Part shown: positions 6,750-10,479 of the stretch, piece after piece | How positions within the stretch are numbered: position 1 is the first letter of the stretch | Layout of the letters: the number at the start of each line of letters is the position of its first letter | DNA from: Pseudomonadota bacterium | Lineage (GTDB): Bacteria > Pseudomonadota > Alphaproteobacteria > Parvibaculales > Parvibaculaceae | Reading direction: 5' to 3' | Assembly (NCBI GenBank): GCA_021780275.1 | Contig: JAJXZC010000379.1 | Coordinates: 1 to 10,479, forward strand | Length of the DNA stretch: 10,479 nucleotides | Translations under genes and position numbers: made by a program | The notes under the pieces: model-generated | Database searches by the model: none | The model's input: the letters and a program-made list of their open reading frames with translations, nothing else | Told to the model about the DNA's origin: nothing

Positions 6750-6863
6750 CCAAAGGTCTCGTCAAGCGGTGCGGTTCCGCACCTGCCGCGCGCACCATGA
6801 TCCGAAGATCAAGTTTGTTGATGCGCGCCCCTCTCTCAATGGAGGGCGACTACTCCCCTAAGG
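6750..6863 (-). promoter_or_regulatory. yybP-ykoY manganese riboswitch
   Basis: The minus strand carries the conserved GGGGAGTAG (6858-6850) near the 5' end and GACGAGACCTTTGGC (6763-6749) at the 3' end, the two hallmark strands of this class. P1 would be CCUUAGG with CCUUUGG, with two U-U mismatches in the middle. Between them are three good hairpins: CGCCCUC with GAGGGGCG; a 10-bp stem GCGCGCAUCA with UGGUGCGCGC (6828-6788), topped by the bulge ACAAACU and a UGAUC-UUCG-GAUCA hairpin; and GGUGCG-GAAC-CGCACC (6783-6768). It sits 75 bases before the start of a UPF0016 Mn exporter, a known partner of this riboswitch. Established members bind Mn2+ and switch expression on. Confidence 0.92.
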
Positions 6864-6872
6864 ATGCGAGGG

Positions 6873-6901
6873 AATTAACATGGCCTTCGCCACGAACGCA
6901 A
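6873..6901 (-). promoter_or_regulatory. Candidate sigma-70 promoter for the Mn-riboswitch transcript
   Basis: On the minus strand TTGCGT (6901-6896) and TTAATT (6878-6873) are spaced by 17 bases. Transcription would start near 6866, only about three bases before the riboswitch P1 helix begins at 6863, which is the placement expected for a leader riboswitch. Both hexamers match the consensus only partly, so support rests mainly on the position. Confidence 0.4.
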
Positions 6902-6965
6902 GCACCAACGATGGGATTGCGGCCCCTGTAACTTGGTGGAACATTATGCGCCCGGAGGAACACTC

Positions 6966-7823
6966 ATGGACGATATCCGGTTCGGTCGTGCGCAGGTCAA
7001 CGGCATCGATATTCATTATGCGGAAGCTGGCGCCCCCGATGCGCCGCCGGTCTTTCTGCTTCACGGTTTTCCTGAGTTCTGGGCCGGATGGCGCGCCCAG
7101 ATTCCGGCGCTGGCCGCGGCGGGCTTTCGCGTCATCGCGCCAGACCAGCGCGGCTACAATCTGAGCGGCAAGCCAAGGGGCGTGGCCGCCTACGACCTCG
7201 ATGAACTGGCGGCCGATGTCGCCGCGCTCGCCGATCACTTCGGCATTGCCCGGCTGAAGCTCGTCGGCCACGACTGGGGCGCCTCGGTCGCCTGGTGGCT
7301 CGCGACGACCATGCCCGATCGTCTCGAACGCGTCGTCGTCATCAATGCGCCGCACCCCGTTCTCTGGCTCAAGGCGATGCGCGAAGACAAGAAGCAGAAG
7401 CGCAAGAGCTGGTATGTCCAGATGTTCCGTCTGCCCTGGCTTCCCGAGGCAATGATGAGGGCGCGGAATTTCAGGGGCCTTGCCGATGGGCTGGTGCAAT
7501 CGAGCCGCCCCGGCACGTTTCGCGATAGTGATTTCAAGGAATATCGCAGGGCGTGGTCGCAGCCCGGCGCACTGACCGCCGCGGTCAACTGGTATCGCGC
7601 CCTTCTGAAGAAGCGGATGCCGGAGGCGCTGCCCTGGATCAAGACGCCGCTGCTCCTGATCTGGGGCGTCGAGGATCGCTTCGGCGAGAAGAGCGGCGGC
7701 GAGGCGAGCCTGGCGCTATGCGAGAATGGCCGCTCGCTCTTTGTCGAACGCGCGACGCATTGGGTGCATCATGAAGAGCCGGCGCTCGTCAACGCGGCCT
7801 TGATCGACTTCCTGCGCGGTTGA
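6966..7823 (+). CDS. Alpha/beta hydrolase, epoxide-hydrolase-like
   Basis: A cytosolic alpha/beta-fold hydrolase of 285 residues. The oxyanion motif HGFPEFW is at 33-39. The nucleophile elbow is GHDWGA (101-106) with Asp103, an aspartate as in epoxide hydrolases and haloalkane dehalogenases rather than a serine. The likely charge-relay acid is Asp237 (WGVEDRF) and the base His265 (ATHWVHHEEP). Two lid tyrosines, Y150 (SWYVQ) and Y210 (NWYRA), fit the pair that activates the epoxide ring, so an epoxide hydrolase is favoured over a dehalogenase. GGAGGAA (6954-6960) precedes ATG 6966; an upstream ATG at 6933 lacks such a site. The gene diverges from the Mn exporter and converges with the esterase gene, seven bases from its end. 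The natural substrate is unknown. Confidence 0.92.
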   Translation: MDDIRFGRAQVNGIDIHYAEAGAPDAPPVFLLHGFPEFWAGWRAQIPALAAAGFRVIAPDQRGYNLSGKPRGVAAYDLDELAADVAALADHFGIARLKLVGHDWGASVAWWLATTMPDRLERVVVINAPHPVLWLKAMREDKKQKRKSWYVQMFRLPWLPEAMMRARNFRGLADGLVQSSRPGTFRDSDFKEYRRAWSQPGALTAAVNWYRALLKKRMPEALPWIKTPLLLIWGVEDRFGEKSGGEASLALCENGRSLFVERATHWVHHEEPALVNAALIDFLRG

Positions 7824-7830
7824 AGCCCGA

Positions 7831-8856
7831 TCAGGCGTGGAGAATGCGCCGCACGTCGCGCGCAATCTCCTCGCAGGCCCGCTTCGCGGCCGGCACGGCG
7901 CCCGTCATCGCCGTGAAGGCATGACAGAGGTTGTCGTAGCAGCGATAGGTCGTGTTGACGTCGGCTTCCCGCAGCGCCTGCGTATAGGCGATGCCCTGAT
8001 CGCGCAGCACATCGAAGCCCGCCGTGATCACGATGGCCGGGCAGAGGTCTTCGAGGTCGCCCGATTTGAGCGGAGATGCCAGGGGGTTCTTCGCATCGCT
8101 GCGATCGTTCACGTAGTGGCCGATGAACCACTCCATGATCTCGCGCGTCAGCGGATAGACATTCGCGCAGCTATCCCAGGAGCCGCCCTGCCACTCCATA
8201 TCCGTCACCGGATAGATGAGAAGCTGCAACGCAGGCTCTTCCTCGCCCGTGCGGTTCGTCTCCTGCGCAACGACCGCGGAGAGATAGCCGCCCGCGCTGT
8301 CGCCGCCGACCGCGATGCGCCGCGTCATGCCGAGCTTCTCGGCATTGTCGCGAGCGTAACGATAGGCCGCGAGTGCGTCGTCGACGGCTGCCGGGAATTT
8401 ATGCTCCGGCGCGAGCCGATAATCGACCGAAAGCACCACGCATTCGCCGATCTCGGCAAGCATCGAGCAGAAGGTGTCGCAGGTATCGAGGTCGCCGATG
8501 ACGCAACCGCCAAAGTGATAGAAGACGAGGCCAGGAAGTGGCCCGCCCGCATTGCGCGGCGTATAGAGACGCGCGCCGAGCGGCCCGGCGGGACCGGGCA
8601 CGGTGACGCTTTCGACGAGGACCTGCGCGCTGCGCGTTCCATCGAGAAGCTTCAGGCCCTGCGCCGTCGCGGCACGGGCGGTGACGGGATCGAGCGTCGT
8701 GATCGAAGGAGCCTTGGCGCCTTGCACCGCAAGAAACTGCGCGCGCGCGTCGAGCGTGCGGCCGTCTATCGTCAGCGGCTTGCCGCCTGCCATGGCGACG
8801 AGCGCGCCATCGGGCAGCTTCAGCAAGGTCCGCACGATCAGCTTCTGGATGCTCAC
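7831..8856 (-). CDS. Alpha/beta hydrolase of the hormone-sensitive-lipase type (esterase)
   Basis: A carboxylesterase of 341 residues in the HSL (bacterial family IV, Abhydrolase_3) group. The nucleophile elbow GDSAGG (185-190) gives Ser187, the acid is Asp282 (TAGFDVLRDQG) and the base His312 (NLCHAFT). VDYRLAPEHKFPAAVDD (144-160) is a strong family signature. The oxyanion motif, normally HGGG, reads HFGG here (114-117); the last two glycines, which contribute to the oxyanion hole, remain. The start is GTG at 8856, supported by a GGGGAGGGG run just upstream and the absence of a better ATG. The TetR gene ends 24 bp upstream on the same strand, so the two are probably co-transcribed. It likely hydrolyses short or medium acyl esters; the physiological substrate is unknown. 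Confidence 0.93.
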   Translation of the reverse strand: MSIQKLIVRTLLKLPDGALVAMAGGKPLTIDGRTLDARAQFLAVQGAKAPSITTLDPVTARAATAQGLKLLDGTRSAQVLVESVTVPGPAGPLGARLYTPRNAGGPLPGLVFYHFGGCVIGDLDTCDTFCSMLAEIGECVVLSVDYRLAPEHKFPAAVDDALAAYRYARDNAEKLGMTRRIAVGGDSAGGYLSAVVAQETNRTGEEEPALQLLIYPVTDMEWQGGSWDSCANVYPLTREIMEWFIGHYVNDRSDAKNPLASPLKSGDLEDLCPAIVITAGFDVLRDQGIAYTQALREADVNTTYRCYDNLCHAFTAMTGAVPAAKRACEEIARDVRRILHA

Positions 8857-8880
8857 CAGCCCCTCCCCTTAGCCAAAAGT

Positions 8881-9507
8881 CTATTTCTGCTGCGTATCGG
8901 TCTTGACGGGCAAGGCATGGAAGCCATGCAGGACAAGCGTGGTCGCGAAATCCGCAGCTTCCTTCGCCTCAAGCTCGGGCCGCTTGATCATGCGGTCGCC
9001 GATCTCCATGGCGATGCCGACAACGGCGGCCATCAGATATTCGGAATCGACCGGCGGCACATTGCCGTCGCGAATATCCTCTTCGATATATTCGCGGATT
9101 TCCTCGAAGCCGGCGATCATCTCCGGCGTATCCATGCGCACGCGAAGCGCGGCGGGATTGCGCCTCATGATCTGAAAGGTCATGCGATCGGACGCGAGAT
9201 AGTCGAAATAGGTGCGATAGGCGTTGCGGATAAATTCCTCGAAATTGCGCGAGCGGATGCGATCCGCCTTCAGGCGCGGACGGATACGGCGCATGCCGTC
9301 ATCCATCAGGGCCTCGAAGACCTCTTCCTTGCTCTTGTAGTAGTTATAGAAGGTGCCGGACGCGAGGCCGGTCTTGCGGATGATGTCGCGAACCGTCGTC
9401 GCGCCGTAGCCAAGTTCGGCAAAAACCTCGCGGGCCGCATTCAATATGGACTCGCGGTTGTTGAGCTTGGTCTGCTCGCGCTTGCCGATGGGTTTCACAG
9501 AATGCAT
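8881..9507 (-). CDS. TetR/AcrR-family transcriptional regulator
   Basis: A one-component repressor of 208 residues. The N-terminal helix-turn-helix spans about 18-65, with ILNAAREVFAELGYGATTVRDI followed by the recognition part GLASGTFYNYYKSKEEVF, which is typical of the family. The C-terminal ligand domain is mostly helical and not matched to a named subfamily. ATG 9507 is preferred because GGAG lies five bases upstream. ATG 9558, with a 17-residue extension, is in frame but has no visible ribosome-binding site and remains possible. The esterase gene follows after 24 bp, so the likely job is to control that esterase and itself. A good promoter candidate and an overlapping inverted repeat are found upstream at 9643-9690. 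The ligand is unknown; fatty acyl or aromatic effectors are common in such settings, but this is only inference. Confidence 0.92.
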   Translation of the reverse strand: MHSVKPIGKREQTKLNNRESILNAAREVFAELGYGATTVRDIIRKTGLASGTFYNYYKSKEEVFEALMDDGMRRIRPRLKADRIRSRNFEEFIRNAYRTYFDYLASDRMTFQIMRRNPAALRVRMDTPEMIAGFEEIREYIEEDIRDGNVPPVDSEYLMAAVVGIAMEIGDRMIKRPELEAKEAADFATTLVLHGFHALPVKTDTQQK

Positions 9508-9642
9508 GAACGCTCCGCCCTGCCCGCCCGGAAGCGCCTTCTCCTTCAGGTCGGTCATGAGCAAACCAGTGCCCTCGTACAGGCAGACGCAGCCATCATC
9601 TCTCCTATGGGCGCGGAAGCGCGCCGATTCCTCTTTCTCCCT

Positions 9643-9670
9643 AATCTAGACGAAAGCGCCGCAAGGTCAA
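9643..9670 (-). promoter_or_regulatory. Probable sigma-70 promoter of the tetR-esterase operon
   Basis: On the minus strand TTGACC (9670-9665) and TAGATT (9648-9643) are spaced by 16 bases, matching the consensus at five and four of six positions. Transcription would start near 9636, leaving a leader of about 130 bases before ATG 9507. The -35 hexamer lies inside the 9662-9690 inverted repeat, which suits repression by the encoded TetR protein. Confidence 0.5.
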
Positions 9671-9690
9671 TTTGAACAAGTGTCACCTTG
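9662..9690. promoter_or_regulatory. Candidate operator: nested inverted repeat over the tetR -35 box
   Basis: CAAGGT (9662-9667) and ACCTTG (9685-9690) are perfect inverted arms, and TTG-AA-CAA (9672-9679) forms an inner repeat with almost the same centre, off by half a base. The 29-bp span covers the -35 hexamer of the tetR promoter. TetR proteins often bind such palindromes next to their own gene. The arms are widely spaced for a typical TetR site, so this is tentative. Confidence 0.35.
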
Positions 9691-9789
9691 AAGAAAACCC
9701 CTTCCAATTCAATGACTTGTCGGAATAGATGGCGGATACGCGACGGAAATGGCGTGTCTCGACGCGACGGGAGCGCCGCAGGACCGCAA

Positions 9790-9811
9790 ATCGGGGCTTC
9801 GATTCCCCGAT
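9790..9811. other. Isolated perfect stem-loop in the thioesterase leader
   Basis: ATCGGGG (9790-9796) pairs perfectly with CCCCGAT (9805-9811) around an 8-base loop. No T run follows on either strand, so it is not an intrinsic terminator. It resembles a tRNA T-arm (TTCGATT loop), but the surrounding sequence does not fold as a tRNA. It could be a 5'-UTR element of the thioesterase transcript, if that starts upstream, or a protein-binding dyad. Confidence 0.4.
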
Positions 9812-9930
9812 GGTCGCGGCGAGTGCGAACAGAAACGTACCCGCACCGCTCGCGATTGAGCATCGTCAATGAGCCGTGTGAACGGTAGACTCGCGCCACC
9901 CCCAATTTTTGACGTAGTTCCGGGAAGTAC

Positions 9931-10437
9931 ATGGCTGCCGAATTCAAAATGACGCCAGAGACGATGATGGCGCTTAAGGAGATGCTCATTCAGCATGTCC
10001 CGCATATGCGCGCGCTCGGTGTCGAGATCGTCAATGCCGCGCCCGCCCAGGCCTGGCTCCGCGTGCCCTATGACGAGAGGTTCATCGGCAATGCCGAGAC
10101 CGGCGTCATTCACGGCGGCGTAATCACCACCGTGCTCGACAACACATGCGGCATGGCGGTGCAACTCGCCATGGACGAGCCGCAGGCCATCGCGACGCTC
10201 GACCTCCGCATCGACTACATGAAGCCCGCGACGCCGGGCCTTGCGCTGACGACCCATGCGCATTGCTACAAGACGACACGCAACATCGCCTTCGTGCGCG
10301 GCACCGCTTACCACACAGACATAAACGACCCGATCGCCTCCTGCGTCGGCACTTTCATGATCGGCGCCAACCGCACCGTGCCGACCGGCGTCGCCGCCGC
10401 CAAAGCCTTCATGGCAAAGCAGAAGAAAGAGGGCTGA
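9931..10437 (+). CDS. PaaI-family hotdog-fold thioesterase
   Basis: A protein of 168 residues with a single hotdog fold, of the PaaI/YbgC-like acyl-CoA thioesterase group; it should hydrolyse a CoA thioester in the cytosol. The signature HGGVITTVLDNTCGMAV is at 61-77, with His61-Gly-Gly and the likely catalytic Asp70. It is followed by TLDLRIDYMKPA (89-100), the central strand typical of the family. The C-terminal 20 residues are a charged tail beyond the fold. ATG 9931 has GGGAAG just upstream. Another gene starts three bases after the stop, so this is probably the first gene of an operon. Acyl or aryl-CoA specificity cannot be told from sequence; the neighbours suggest lipid or aromatic degradation. 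Confidence 0.93.
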   Translation: MAAEFKMTPETMMALKEMLIQHVPHMRALGVEIVNAAPAQAWLRVPYDERFIGNAETGVIHGGVITTVLDNTCGMAVQLAMDEPQAIATLDLRIDYMKPATPGLALTTHAHCYKTTRNIAFVRGTAYHTDINDPIASCVGTFMIGANRTVPTGVAAAKAFMAKQKKEG

Positions 10438-10440
10438 GCC

Positions 10441-10479
10441 ATGAGCGACACAAAGACGCCGCGCGATCTCAACGCCTTC
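10441..10479 (+). CDS. Start of a further gene, truncated by the window edge
   Basis: An open frame from ATG 10441 to the window end, 13 codons (MSDTKTPRDLNAF). It starts three bases after the thioesterase stop, and an AGAGGG ribosome-binding site lies inside the end of that gene, so translational coupling in one operon is likely. Too little is present to name a product. A second hotdog thioesterase is a common arrangement, but this is a guess from context. Confidence 0.6.
   Translation, partial: MSDTKTPRDLNAF

Larger units (their letters stand above)
9508..9930. other. Long intergenic region between divergent tetR and thioesterase genes
   Basis: About 420 bases without a convincing gene; short open frames here have no ribosome-binding sites or protein-like composition. 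The left part (9508-9642) would be the tetR 5' leader, or partly its coding region if ATG 9558 is used. The middle holds the tetR promoter and inverted repeat (9643-9690). The right part (9700-9930) holds one clear stem-loop (9790-9811) and the thioesterase leader. I did not find a convincing promoter for the thioesterase; TTGAGC at 9856-9861 has no good partner hexamer. Confidence 0.5.

Noticed and set aside
7837..9675. Plus-strand open frame of 612 codons opposite the esterase and tetR genes
   Set aside because: It spans two real minus-strand genes and their gap, has no domain-like pattern and no ribosome-binding site. It is a GC-driven shadow frame.
9780..9830. Possible tRNA gene or tRNA fragment around the TTCGATT loop
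   Set aside because: The T-arm closing pair G53-C61 is absent (C-C), and no acceptor, D-arm or anticodon arm can be folded from the flanking bases.

Overview
The window is a GC-rich, densely packed bacterial chromosomal segment. It most likely comes from an alphaproteobacterium of the Hyphomicrobiales (Rhizobiales). The ligase-associated DEXH helicase, the small DUF6460-like membrane protein and the cluster of lipid or xenobiotic enzymes all fit this. A Parvibaculum-like organism is my best guess, from gene style only. I see no phage, IS element, CRISPR array, rRNA or tRNA gene.

Layout. 1-1554 (minus): 5' part of a ligase-associated DNA-damage helicase, running off the left edge. 1555-1652: divergent promoter region with a perfect 10-bp inverted repeat and a micro-ORF on each side. 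1653-2864 (plus): an MscS-type mechanosensitive channel, then a small two-TM protein. 2975-3865 (plus): an SDR oxidoreductase resembling 2,4-dienoyl-CoA reductase. Its strong intrinsic terminator (3921-3960) lies inside the 3' coding end of the convergent gene. 3873-6674 (minus): reading from the right, a TMEM165/UPF0016 manganese exporter, a zinc-independent quinone oxidoreductase, a DUF1131 (YfeY-like) lipoprotein and a second, secreted DUF1131 protein. 6675-6965: a divergent intergenic region whose minus strand carries a clear yybP-ykoY manganese riboswitch, with a promoter candidate just upstream and a stem able to hide the ribosome-binding site downstream. 6966-7823 (plus): an epoxide-hydrolase-like alpha/beta hydrolase. 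7831-9507 (minus): a TetR regulator followed by a hormone-sensitive-lipase-type esterase. 9508-9930: a long intergenic region with a probable tetR promoter, an overlapping inverted repeat and an isolated stem-loop. 9931-10437 (plus): a PaaI-type thioesterase, followed by the first 13 codons of another gene.

How the parts may work together. The best-supported regulatory unit is the Mn2+ riboswitch driving the Mn exporter. The three minus-strand genes downstream are 59, 26 and 32 bp apart with no obvious terminator, so they may share this control; that is inference. The SDR, quinone oxidoreductase, hydrolase, esterase and thioesterase suggest fatty-acid, hydrocarbon or xenobiotic metabolism, with the TetR protein probably regulating itself and the downstream esterase. 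The sequence alone does not assign specific substrates.
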